A stretch of 38,367 nucleotides of DNA, from the NCBI GenBank assembly GCA_050015355.1, contig JBEKBO010000031.1, positions 1 through 38,367 of the forward strand, read 5' to 3'. Both the position numbers and the translations under genes were made by a program. The notes under the pieces are model-generated. The model searched no databases. It saw only the letters and a program-made list of their open reading frames with translations, and had not been told where the DNA came from. The stretch is from CAWBRT01 sp050015355. GTDB lineage: Bacteria > Acidobacteriota > Terriglobia > Terriglobales > Acidobacteriaceae. Of the stretch, positions 8,922 to 17,381 are shown piece after piece; the first letter of the stretch is position 1; each line of letters opens with the position of its first letter.

Positions 8922-10598
8922 CTATTCCGCCAATTCCAATTCAATTCTCTTGGCAGCCGCATCCAGTTGCGCAATCCGAAAGCTGCGAACCTGCCCGGCG
9001 CGGGCAGCCTCGCGCTTGGACCCGCCGCTACTGGCTCCGCCCTTCCATCGCGCCTGTAGCATGGAACTCAATGACGACACGTCCGCCTTCGATTCGGCTG
9101 GCGCCGCCTTCACCGCACCCTCGGCGGCCATTCGGCATGTGCCCTGGACGCCTTCGGCCAGCTCCACGCGCGCCTCTCCGTCTGAAACTTCCACCAGGCG
9201 GCCCGTGACCACATCGCCTTTCTGGTGTTCGGCAATGTATTCTTCCAGGCTGGTCGGAACCAGTTGCTTCATGCCCAGCCGCAAGCGTCGCCTTTCGGTA
9301 TCGATTTCAAGCACCTGGGCCTTCACCGCTTGCCCAACCTTCAGCATGTCCTGCGGGTGATTGATGCGCTTCTCGGCGCTCATGTCGCTGATGTGAATCA
9401 TGCCCTCGACGCCCTCGGAAAGCTGCACGAAGGCGCCGAACTTGGTGATGCTGGTAACTGGGCCTTCGATCACCGAGCCTATCGCAAACCTCCGCGCCAC
9501 CTCGGCCCACGGATCGCCGAGCATTTGCTTGAGACCCAGGGAGATGCGGCGCTCGCCCGCGTTCACCGCCAGAATCACTGCATCCACGCTCTCGCCCGGT
9601 GTCACGATGGTGCTGGCCTTCTTCAGCTTCTTGGACCACGACATCTCCGAAACGTGGATCAACCCTTCAATTCCCGGCTCCAGTTCGACGAATGCGCCGA
9701 ACTCGGCCACGCGTGTTACCGCACCGCGCACGCGCTCACCAACCTTGTACTTTTCTGCCACCGAATCCCATGGATACGGCTGAAGCTGCTTCATGCCTAG
9801 CGAGATGCGCCGCTTGTCCGCATCGACCTTCAGTACCTTGGCTTCGATCTGCTGCCCCAGCGAGAGCACGTCCGCCGGCTTGTTGACGCGGGCCCAGGAG
9901 ATTTCAGCGACATGCAGCAGCGCGTCCACCCCGCCAATATCGACGAAAGCGCCATAGTCGGTGAGGCTGCGGACGACGCCGCTCACCGTCTCACCCTCGG
10001 TGATTTCCGAGTAGCGGCGCTGCTTCACCGCGCGCTCTTCCTCTTCGCCAACGATGCGGCGGTCGACCACCACGTCTTCCTCCGTCACGTCGAGTTTGAT
10101 GATGCGGCAGCGGATCTCCTGCCCCACCAGCTTCTCCATCTCGGCGGCATCACGCGCTCCGCTGCGCGAGCCTGGCATGAACGCCCGCACGCCCACGTCC
10201 ACGCTCAGTCCGCCTTTGACCGCGCCCGTTACCGTGCCCGCAATCGTCGTCTTCTCGGCAAAGGCCTTTTCCAGCGACGACCAGTCTTTGGGCCGCTCGA
10301 CCTTACCGCGGGCAAGTTCGTAGTAACCTTCCGGATCGCGGCCCTTGACCGTAACCAGCAGCTTGTCGCCGGGTTTCACGGTTTCCGCGGCGCCCGCAAA
10401 CGCCGTCAGCGGCAGAATGCCTTCGGTCTTGAAGCCGATGTCGAGGAAAACCGACTCGCCAGAGACGGCAATCACCGTACCCTCGCGGCCTTTACCCTCT
10501 TCGGCCTGGTGTGAGTGACTTTGCTCGTACTGCGAAAGAAGATCGTCGAATGACTCGTTGGAATCGCTGGGCTGGTCTGGAATGTTTGGGTTAGACAT
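8922..10598 (-). CDS. rpsA: Ribosomal protein S1 (S1-domain RNA-binding protein)
   Basis: Protein S1 binds mRNA on the 30S subunit and helps initiation. Six S1-like domains can be counted. The first two are the divergent ribosome-binding ones (GREGTVIAVSGESVFLDIGF; AGTVTGAVKGGLSVDVGVRAFMP). Domains three to five are canonical (SGVVRSLTDYGAFVDIGG; RGAVTRVAEFGAFVELEPG; EGPVTSITKFGAFVQLSEG). The sixth is degenerate (GRLVEVSDGEARVELAEG). The tail is lysine- and alanine-rich. I chose the ATG at 10598 (MSNPNIPDQPSDSNESF), which gives 558 residues, the normal size. The frame runs up to 10682 without a better start. No Shine-Dalgarno sequence precedes it, which is common for rpsA. Confidence 0.93.
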   Translation of the reverse strand: MSNPNIPDQPSDSNESFDDLLSQYEQSHSHQAEEGKGREGTVIAVSGESVFLDIGFKTEGILPLTAFAGAAETVKPGDKLLVTVKGRDPEGYYELARGKVERPKDWSSLEKAFAEKTTIAGTVTGAVKGGLSVDVGVRAFMPGSRSGARDAAEMEKLVGQEIRCRIIKLDVTEEDVVVDRRIVGEEEERAVKQRRYSEITEGETVSGVVRSLTDYGAFVDIGGVDALLHVAEISWARVNKPADVLSLGQQIEAKVLKVDADKRRISLGMKQLQPYPWDSVAEKYKVGERVRGAVTRVAEFGAFVELEPGIEGLIHVSEMSWSKKLKKASTIVTPGESVDAVILAVNAGERRISLGLKQMLGDPWAEVARRFAIGSVIEGPVTSITKFGAFVQLSEGVEGMIHISDMSAEKRINHPQDMLKVGQAVKAQVLEIDTERRRLRLGMKQLVPTSLEEYIAEHQKGDVVTGRLVEVSDGEARVELAEGVQGTCRMAAEGAVKAAPAESKADVSSLSSMLQARWKGGASSGGSKREAARAGQVRSFRIAQLDAAAKRIELELAE

Positions 10599-10716
10599 TG
10601 GAGGTTTCAATATTGTGGCATACCCCGGCTGCCTGCGCAAAATGCGCGCCGAAGCTTGACTGCTTCGGACAGTGAAGAACACCAGCGGAGCCAGCGATCA
10701 GGATTTCGGATTCCAC

Positions 10717-12201
10717 CTATTTCAATGGACCCATGAACATTGTGTTATACGGAACCCCGATAACCAACAGCAGGGCCAAAAAGATGACGCCGAAGACCAA
10801 GCCCAGAACCCAGAAATCTTTGCGTGAAATATAGCCGCAGCCGAAGTAGACGGGGCTCGGGCCTGTGGCATACGGCGTAAGGATGCCCATGAGTCCAAGG
10901 GAAAGGCACAAGAGCAGGGCAAAAGTGGTAATGGGCAAGCCCGGAATCGCCGCCCCCGCCAGCAGGATGACCGGCACAATCGCAGCCACGTGCGCCGTAA
11001 CGCTGGCAAAAAGATAATGAACTCCAAAGAAGATGACCACCAAGGCGATCATAGCTGGAATGGGCGAGAGTCCGCTCAGATGTGAGGCCGCATACTTTGC
11101 AAACCAAGTTGCAAACCCCACTTTACTCAGCCCTTCCGCCAGGGTCACCAGGGTGGCGAACCAGACGAGAACGTTCCAGGCCGATTTGTTGCTCAGGACA
11201 TCATCCCAATGGATGATGCCGGAAATCACCATCAGGCAGACCAGAACGACGGCGACCATCGCCGGGTCAATCAGATTCTTGCCGAAGATCCACAGCACCA
11301 GCGCCACCACTACGATGCCGGCCATGCCAATCTCTTTACCGCCTACCTTCCCCAGTTTTGCCAATTCCCGCGCAGCCCAGGGCGGAACCTCCGTACTGTT
11401 TTTGATCTCCGGCGGGTAGATCTTGTAGGCGAGAAGCGGCATGCAAATCAGCAGAACGATACCAACCGGCAAAAATCCGAAAAACCACTGCGTCCACGTG
11501 ATCTCCACGTTTACCGTCTTCTTGATGAGGTCCAGCGCCAGCAGGTTTGAAGACATGGCCGTGCTGAACATCGAACTGGTCACGCACGCGGAGGCCAAAG
11601 CCGTCCACATAAGATAGGCGCCGATTCTGCGGGCCGTTGGCCCCGGTTGAGAGCCATACAGACCGGGGATGTTACGGATGATCGGATAGATGGTCCCCGC
11701 GCTGCGAGAGGTGTTGGAGGGGGTAAAGGGCGCGATGATCAGGTCGGAGAGAAGGATGGCATATCCCAGGCCGAGAGTCTTTCCGCCGAGAAATTTGACA
11801 AGGGTCAGGGCCACCCTTCGGCCCAAGCCCGTCTTTTCGTAGCCTAGCGAGAACATGAAAGCGGCAAAGATCAGCCAAACCGAAGAATTGGAGAAACCGC
11901 CGAGCGCCCAACGGATCGCATCCGGCGGTCTGCGCTCGATTAATCCGAGCACTCCAGCCGCGGCAACCCCGATCAAGCCAATGGCTGCCGCCGGGAGCGG
12001 CTCCAGCATGAGAGCGACGATGACACCGATGAACAGCGCGAAATAGTACCAGGCATTCGCTTTCAAACCGGCTGGAACAGGAAGCAGGGCGATCGTCGCG
12101 GCCACGATAATGGGCACGAGAGCTTTGGTTACGGTCATTCCTGTGGTCGACTTCTCGATGGTCGGGCCGTCAATTTTGACTGGAGATACCGCGGTGTCCA
12201 T
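10717..12201 (-). CDS. DASS-family anion (dicarboxylate) symporter
   Basis: The protein has about 12-14 hydrophobic segments and the signatures of the divalent anion:Na+ symporter family (CitT/2-oxoglutarate-malate translocator branch): IIAPFTPSNTSRSAGTIYPI with the SNT motif in the first half, and GILTPYATGPSPVYFGCGYI in the second. It should import di- or tricarboxylates with sodium or exchange them. The ATG at 12201 (MDTAVSPVKIDG) has a GAGGAACA ribosome binding site and gives 494 residues; the longer frame to 12267 would overlap the upstream gene. It starts eight bases after the ketopantoate-reductase-like gene, so the two are probably one operon, perhaps handling a hydroxy or keto acid. 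Confidence 0.9.
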   Translation of the reverse strand: MDTAVSPVKIDGPTIEKSTTGMTVTKALVPIIVAATIALLPVPAGLKANAWYYFALFIGVIVALMLEPLPAAAIGLIGVAAAGVLGLIERRPPDAIRWALGGFSNSSVWLIFAAFMFSLGYEKTGLGRRVALTLVKFLGGKTLGLGYAILLSDLIIAPFTPSNTSRSAGTIYPIIRNIPGLYGSQPGPTARRIGAYLMWTALASACVTSSMFSTAMSSNLLALDLIKKTVNVEITWTQWFFGFLPVGIVLLICMPLLAYKIYPPEIKNSTEVPPWAARELAKLGKVGGKEIGMAGIVVVALVLWIFGKNLIDPAMVAVVLVCLMVISGIIHWDDVLSNKSAWNVLVWFATLVTLAEGLSKVGFATWFAKYAASHLSGLSPIPAMIALVVIFFGVHYLFASVTAHVAAIVPVILLAGAAIPGLPITTFALLLCLSLGLMGILTPYATGPSPVYFGCGYISRKDFWVLGLVFGVIFLALLLVIGVPYNTMFMGPLK

Positions 12202-12209
12202 ATTGTTCC

Positions 12210-13283
12210 TCAGCGTGCCATTCCCGCAGCGTTGATTGTCTGCGCGGCGCCGTCTTGATGCCTGCATAGATCTTCCAGCCGTTCAAGATTCTCCGGCCCA
12301 AACTTGAGCAATCCCTTTTCAATTTCCGCCACGATACGAGTGATCTCCTGGTTGAGAGGAGTCGGCACCCCGGCGTGGCGGCCCTTCTCGACGACCAACC
12401 CGTTCATGTGATGGACCTCCGTCGGCCGTCCTTTGATCAGATCCTGAAGGAATGAGTTGATCGACGTCTTGCCGATGTGGGAGAAGAGCGTCAAAAGAGT
12501 GCGCTTGAGCATCTCGTCTGTCGCCCCCAGAATTTCCTCGGCGGTCATGCCAAAAATGGGCTCGATGCGGTAGCCCAGGACCATGCCGACCTGCAGGCAC
12601 TCCCTGCCCAGCATGATGCAGAGATCCAGAAGCTTCGGATTCCGCGAGATTTCCCAATCGCTGATGCGCAGAATGCCGGAAACCGCCTGGGACATGCAGT
12701 TGACCGTCAGCTTGGACCATTTCGCCCCCCAAATGTTGGCGTTGATCTCGGTTTTGCCGGCGGCGCTAAGGATTTTGGCAATCTGCTGAACGCGTGGCGT
12801 CACCCTGCCATGCAGTTCGCCCAGGGCGAACCATGTTCTGGATGGGCTGGTGTGGCGCTTCACAATCCCCGGGTCCCAAAGCTCCGCCGCCAGCTCGACA
12901 ACGCTGGCCACGTCCCGCTCGTGGCCGATAACGGGTGCCACCCACTCGTCGTTGAGGCTGTTCTGCAAAGACACCAGAACTCCATTCGGGGCTAAATGGG
13001 GCTTGATGAAGTGCGCCAGCCAATGGCTGTCAATGGATTTGGAAACGAGGAAAACAATGTCAAATTGCCGCTTGAGTGAACACACTTCGCACAGGTGCAT
13101 TGCCCGCACCTGGACGTGCAAATCCCCTTCCGCCATATTCACGCGCAGCCCTTTGGACTTCATCGCCTCAACGTGCGCGGGCCACTGGTCGATAAGCCAC
13201 ACATCTTCACCGACTTGTGTCAAGCTGCCTGCCACGCTGCTGCCGACTGCTCCCGTGCCTAAAATCGCAATCCTGTACCCCAT
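12210..13283 (-). CDS. Ketopantoate reductase (ApbA/PanE) family oxidoreductase
   Basis: PanE-type enzymes reduce 2-ketopantoate to pantoate with NADPH. The N terminus YRIAILGTGAVGSSVAGSLTQ carries the GxGxxG dinucleotide-binding motif, QFDIVFLVSKSIDS contains the usual K of the active site region, and NIWGAKWSKLTVNCMSQAVSGIL is the conserved W-x-K-L-x-x-N element of the C-terminal domain. At 357 residues it is longer than E. coli PanE (about 300), as many PanE paralogues are. The ATG at 13283 has an AAAGG site; the frame continues to 13349. Operonic pairing with an anion transporter suggests a role in acid uptake and reduction rather than pantothenate synthesis, but this is inferred. Confidence 0.85.
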   Translation of the reverse strand: MGYRIAILGTGAVGSSVAGSLTQVGEDVWLIDQWPAHVEAMKSKGLRVNMAEGDLHVQVRAMHLCEVCSLKRQFDIVFLVSKSIDSHWLAHFIKPHLAPNGVLVSLQNSLNDEWVAPVIGHERDVASVVELAAELWDPGIVKRHTSPSRTWFALGELHGRVTPRVQQIAKILSAAGKTEINANIWGAKWSKLTVNCMSQAVSGILRISDWEISRNPKLLDLCIMLGRECLQVGMVLGYRIEPIFGMTAEEILGATDEMLKRTLLTLFSHIGKTSINSFLQDLIKGRPTEVHHMNGLVVEKGRHAGVPTPLNQEITRIVAEIEKGLLKFGPENLERLEDLCRHQDGAAQTINAAGMAR

Positions 13284-13790
13284 AAGAACCTTTCCCGGCA
13301 AACCTCTGGTGAGCGTGTGCGTTTCGGTATCGCCTAAAGTGCTCTCCATGTCAATACAAATCTTGGCAGAGCCTTAAGCCCTTAGTCCTCGCATGAGGTT
13401 GAGAAGAACGGCCACTGAGTTCGACGGCCCGTCGACGTGAGAGAAGATGAAACAACGTCGGGATACCAGGTTGCCGAACCGCTGAATTGCATGCTAAAGC
13501 CCAGAATGGAACGGCGTCGGCAGATTTTCGTCGGCAAGTTCGGCTTTGGCATTTGTAAATTTGTACCCACCACCAGTACGATAGGAGCCACTAGGAGCGC
13601 AAGGGAAACGTTCTGGCTGATCAGGCAGGCTGTTCAGCGTAAGCAGGCCCGCATCTGAGGATCACAGAAAAGGTTCTTCGATTCGGAGAGTAAACAAACA
13701 GCCCAACCCCACCACGGCAACCGGATCATATCCGGCCGTGATCTCATTCAATTCTGGAGTAAAAACCGGTTTCTTCGAGGAGCTTAACGT
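13284..13790. other. Intergenic region without recognisable gene
   Basis: This stretch lies between two genes reading away from each other and should hold their promoters. Short frames in it have no ribosome binding site or recognisable motif. A 15-base perfect palindrome (TCGACGG-C-CCGTCGA) sits at 13421-13435. GAGGAG just before 13791 is the ribosome binding site of the following gene. Confidence 0.5.
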
Positions 13791-14944
13791 ATGCGCGCAT
13801 TCAAGGTAGCAGGAATGATGATGCTGGCAGCCCTTCTGATAGGCTCTGTAGGATGTCAGGGCGGCGGAGGCGACATCAAGGTTGCCGTGCTGGCCCCACT
13901 CTCTGGCCCCGCTCCCACCTTCGGAATCTCGACACGTGATGGCGCCCTGATGGCCATCTCGGAATGGAATGCCAAGGGCGGCGTCCTCGGCAAGAAGATC
14001 GTGCCGATCGTAGAAGATAGCCAGTGCACGCCGGACCCGGCCGTCAATGCGGCTAATAAAGTCATCGACCAGGACAAGGTTCACTACATTATTGGCGAGT
14101 ACTGCCCAAGGCATCCATTCCGATATCCGAGGTTGCCAACGCCAAGAAGGTCATCCAGATTACCGGTGGTTCCACCAATCCTGCCGTAACCGTAGGCAAG
14201 GATGGCAAGGTAAAGGACTATGTTTTCCGGGCATGCTTCATCGACCCGTTCCAGGGTACAGTGGCTGCCAAGTTTGTTCTTGATACCCTGAAGCTCAAGA
14301 CTGCCTTTGTCATGTTTGATCAGGCGAACGACTATGCCAAGGGCTTGGCCGAGTATTTCGAGAAGGCGTTCACGGCGCGCGGTGGCAAGATCGTCGGCAA
14401 GGAAACCTACACCGCCAAGGACACCGACTTTTCGGCGATTCTAGCCAAAATAAGTGCAGCCAAGCCGGATATGGTGTATCTCCCCGACTACTACAATGTG
14501 GTCAATTTGGCCGTCAAGCAGGCGAAGGAGAAGGGCATCAAGGTTCCCTTCATGGGCGGCGATGGCTGGGACTCCTCCGACCTGGATCTCAAGGCAGCGG
14601 ATGGCGGATATTTCACCAATCACTACTCTGCCGAGGATACGCGGCCTGAGGTTCAGAACTTTGTGAAGGCCTACGGCGCCAAGTACAAGGATGACAAGGG
14701 TCAGCCCAAGATTCCGGACAACCCGGGCCTTCTGGCGTACGACGCCACCAATCTCCTGCTGCAGGGGATCAAAGAGGCTGGCGAAGACGATACGGCAAAG
14801 GTGAAAGATGCCTTGACCAAGATTTCCTTCAAGGGGGTCTCCGGCCAGATTACCTTTGACGAGAACCATAACCCGAAAAAGTCGGCCACTATTCTGGCCA
14901 TCAAGAACGGGAAGGTAGTGTTCGACTCGGTCGTGAATCCGTAA
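13791..14944 (+). pseudogene. Branched-chain amino-acid-type ABC binding protein, frameshifted
   Basis: A LivK-like periplasmic binding protein (Peripla_BP_6) is split between two frames. The first part runs from the lipoprotein-type signal peptide (MMMLAALLIGSVGC) through IKVAVLAPLSGPAPTFG to HYIIGEYC at about 14106, then goes out of frame and stops at 14189. In the next frame homology resumes at once with KASIPISEVANAKKVIQITG and continues unbroken through DYVFRACFIDPFQGTVAAKFVLD to the stop at 14944. The total length (1154) is one base short of a codon multiple, so a one-base deletion at the TGCCCAAGG stretch (about 14104-14112) explains it. Repaired, it has 384 residues, the normal size. 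The rest is intact, so the lesion is recent or a sequencing or assembly error. No permease or ATPase genes are near, so it is an orphan. Confidence 0.85.
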
Positions 14945-15067
14945 ATCTGCGTTCCTTCAGGCATCCGAGGCGAGACGGCCGGCGCCGCACCGCCTCGGAG
15001 AGCCGTTCCATCTTCGCCGCCGTATCGGATGGATTGAAATTGCCGGAAGCAATTACGCGAGCGGGAG

Positions 15068-15258
15068 TCTCGCCGTCCTCTAGTAGGCTGCTGAAAAACT
15101 GTTCTCCGAGGTGTCATCCTGAGCGCAGCGAAGGATCTGCTGTTTGCGCGTGCTGAAAATAAAGCAGATCCTTCGATCGCGCAAAACCGGCGCGACCTCA
15201 GGATGACAACTGCTATGAGTTTTCAGCAGCCTCCTAGTAATCTCGCCCTCCTCTAGTA
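15068..15258. repeat. Dispersed inverted-repeat element A, copy 1, with flanking direct repeat
   Basis: The element (about 15081-15240) begins TAGTAGGCTGCTGAAAAACT and ends with TTTTCAGCAGCCTCCTAGTA, imperfect terminal inverted repeats. Inside are opposed copies of GTGTCATCCTGAG and GAAGGATCTGCT. It is bordered by an 18-base direct repeat, TCTCGCCGTCCTCTAGTA at 15068-15085 and TCTCGCCCTCCTCTAGTA at 15241-15258, differing at one base. A second copy lies in reverse orientation at 35223-35428. No coding capacity. It fills most of the gap between the binding-protein gene and alr. Confidence 0.8.
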
Positions 15259-15278
15259 ATATTGTTTCCGGTGCGACC

Positions 15279-16445
15279 ATGGCAACCGTTGAATCCAAGG
15301 CTGGTATTCCTCTACGCCCGAACTGGGCTGAAGTTTCTCTCCGTACTCTCCGCAACAATTTCAAAGCGATTGTTCAACAGGTTGCGCCTGCGATGGTTTG
15401 CGCCGTGATCAAGTGCAACGCCTATGGCCACGGCGTGGTGGAATGCGGACGGGCGCTCGAAGCTGATGGCGCAAAGTGGTTTGGCGTAACTGCCGCGGAA
15501 GAGGGCGCATGTATCCGTGAGGCTGGCATCAACGGACGCATACTGCTCATGACCGGCTTCTGGCGCGGCGAAGAAGATGCCATCATCGACAACCGCCTGA
15601 CGCCGGCCGTCTGGACCCTGGATCACATAGAGCGCCTTGAGCGTGCGCTGCAGGCGCGGCGCGCCAAGGGGAAACTCCCCGTCCACCTCAAGATTGATAC
15701 CGGCATGGGCCGGGTGGGAGTTCCTGCCGCCGAAGTCGAGCCGCTTGCACGCCGCATAGCAGCTTCGGAATACGTTGAGTTGGAAGGCGTATGCAGCCAC
15801 CTTGCTTCCTCCGAAGCGCTGGACGCGGATGACGCTGCCGCGCAGATCGATTGTTTCAAACAGGTGCTGGCCACTTTGCGGGCCGCCGGATTGGAGCCGC
15901 CTTTGCGGCACCTCTCCAACAGCGCCGCCATCGGCGGGCGTCCTGACACTTGGAACACAATGGTGCGTCCTGGGCTCGCGCTTTACGGCTATCTGCCGCC
16001 GTTCAACGTTCATGCCGGGGTGAAGCTTCCCGCACCGCTGCCCGTTGAACCGGTGCTTACCTGGAAGACTCGAATCGTTTCTCAGCGCGACATGCCGGCC
16101 GGACAAGCCATCGGTTACAACGGAACGTATGTGACGAAAGCGCCTTCACGCATCGCCGTGATCGCGGCTGGATATGGCGACGGCTTCAACCGTGCAATGT
16201 CGAATAAGGGACGAGTCATCGTCCGCGATCACTACGCTCCGGTTGTCGGCAGGATCTCCATGGATATGACGACGATCGATGTCACGGGAGTTCCTGGAGC
16301 GGAGATCGGAGACGAGGCGCTGTTGATCGGGAAGTCCGAACACTGCTCCGTCACTGCCGCGGATCATGCGAACTGGGTCGGCACGATTCCCTATGAGATT
16401 ACGTGCGGAATCAACTGGCGCGTACCGCGCGTTTACCTCGATTAA
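15279..16445 (+). CDS. alr: Alanine racemase
   Basis: Alanine racemase interconverts L- and D-alanine with PLP and supplies D-alanine for peptidoglycan. The PLP lysine lies in MVCAVIKCNAYGHG (about residue 44). HLKIDTGMGRVG, LSNSAAIG and MVRPGLALYGYLPP are the conserved barrel elements. The catalytic tyrosine of the second domain is in AGYGDGFNR, and GRISMDMTTIDVT follows. The length of 388 is normal. The ATG used gives the expected N terminus (LRPNWAEVSLRTLRNN), although it has little Shine-Dalgarno sequence. The promoter region is occupied by repeat element A and one of its flanking direct repeats. Confidence 0.95.
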   Translation: MATVESKAGIPLRPNWAEVSLRTLRNNFKAIVQQVAPAMVCAVIKCNAYGHGVVECGRALEADGAKWFGVTAAEEGACIREAGINGRILLMTGFWRGEEDAIIDNRLTPAVWTLDHIERLERALQARRAKGKLPVHLKIDTGMGRVGVPAAEVEPLARRIAASEYVELEGVCSHLASSEALDADDAAAQIDCFKQVLATLRAAGLEPPLRHLSNSAAIGGRPDTWNTMVRPGLALYGYLPPFNVHAGVKLPAPLPVEPVLTWKTRIVSQRDMPAGQAIGYNGTYVTKAPSRIAVIAAGYGDGFNRAMSNKGRVIVRDHYAPVVGRISMDMTTIDVTGVPGAEIGDEALLIGKSEHCSVTAADHANWVGTIPYEITCGINWRVPRVYLD

Positions 16446-16504
16446 CCGGCTCAGGAAAAGGAAAAGAGAAAAGAGGGCGCTCCAACTCCCTTTTCGACTA
16501 CCTG

Positions 16505-17086
16505 TCAAAAATTCGCCGGCGTACAGGCTGAAAACACCTCGGCTTCGGCCTTGCCGACATTCCGAAAGCGATGGGGTTGCCGGCTATTGAAGTAATAGGC
16601 ATCGCCGGGTCCAAGCATTTGCCTCTCGCCACCCACGGTCACCTCCAATTGGCCCCGCAGCACAATGCCTCCCTCCTCGGCTTCATGGCGAAGCAGGTTC
16701 TCTCCTGTATCCGCACCGGGCGCATAGCGTTCATGGAGAATTTGCAGACTGTGGTTGGCGAGGTTATAGCCGACCTGGCGGTAGCTGATTTTGCCGCCCC
16801 CTATCTCCACCAGTTCAGCGGCCGTAAAGAAGCATTGCTCGTGCGGGTCATGATGATTCGAAAAAAAATCGGCAAGCGAAACGAGGATTCCATCCAGGAT
16901 CTTTTTCAGCAACCCGATCGAAGGGTTGGTCTTGTTCTGCTCGATCAAGGAAATCACTGCATTCGACACTCCGGCGCGCGCCGCCAAGGCGCGTTGCGAT
17001 AACCCGCGTGAGTTTCTCAGCGTCCGCAGACGGTTGCCGACATCGAATCCTGAGTCCTTCTTGTTGGACGCCCTCGAGTTAGGCAT
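16505..17086 (-). CDS. XRE-family regulator with C-terminal cupin (PuuR-like)
   Basis: Residues about 15-70 form an XRE helix-turn-helix (VGNRLRTLRNSRGLSQRALA, AGVSNAVISLIEQNKTNPSI). The rest is a cupin domain (GENLLRHEAEEGGIVLRGQLEV, GPGDAYYFNSRQPHRFRNVG). This layout is that of PuuR-type repressors, which sense amines or amino acids and control their catabolism. The ATG at 17086 has a GAGGAG ribosome binding site at about 11 bases; a GTG at 17098 would overlap that site. It is divergent from a class III aminotransferase, a usual partner of PuuR-like regulators, so it probably controls that gene and itself through the repeats in the gap. Confidence 0.88.
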   Translation of the reverse strand: MPNSRASNKKDSGFDVGNRLRTLRNSRGLSQRALAARAGVSNAVISLIEQNKTNPSIGLLKKILDGILVSLADFFSNHHDPHEQCFFTAAELVEIGGGKISYRQVGYNLANHSLQILHERYAPGADTGENLLRHEAEEGGIVLRGQLEVTVGGERQMLGPGDAYYFNSRQPHRFRNVGKAEAEVFSACTPANF

Positions 17087-17114
17087 ATCGAAATTCACTC
17101 CTCTCTCGCTCCGG

Positions 17115-17210
17115 TTAACATGTTAAATATATTAGTACACATTAACAAAGCTTAGGCCAAAAAGGCATTAAATCAGAATATTAAAGATCGGCATTGTTAA
17201 TTATTGTTAT
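17115..17210. promoter_or_regulatory. AT-rich divergent promoter with TTAACA/TGTTAA half-sites
   Basis: The region is far more AT-rich than its surroundings. It contains a perfect 12-base palindrome TTAACATGTTAA (17115-17126) and further half-sites TTAACA (17142-17147), TGTTAA (17195-17200) and TGTTAT (17205-17210). Lying between the PuuR-like regulator and the aminotransferase gene, these are good candidates for the regulator's operators. Binding is inferred. Confidence 0.6.
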
Positions 17211-17381
17211 AGATGATAAAAAGGAGCGATCCTGAGGTTGGGATGAATCGCCGTTTCCAATCGGCGCAATGTGGTGCGCCCGGCGCGCTTCACCGTATGC
17301 CGGAACCGGCGTTCCCGCCAGCCCGGGAAGAATTCGCGATTACAGCTTGGCAGAGAGACTACTCTCGGATTGCGAGGACTT

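Noticed and set aside
13437..13658. 73-residue frame in the gap before the LivK-like gene
   Set aside because: No ribosome binding site, no motif, and a competing frame on the other strand; no tRNA structure either.
14090..14200. Programmed ribosomal frameshift in the LivK-like gene
   Set aside because: No slippery heptamer with downstream structure is evident and the family does not use one; a simple one-base loss explains it.
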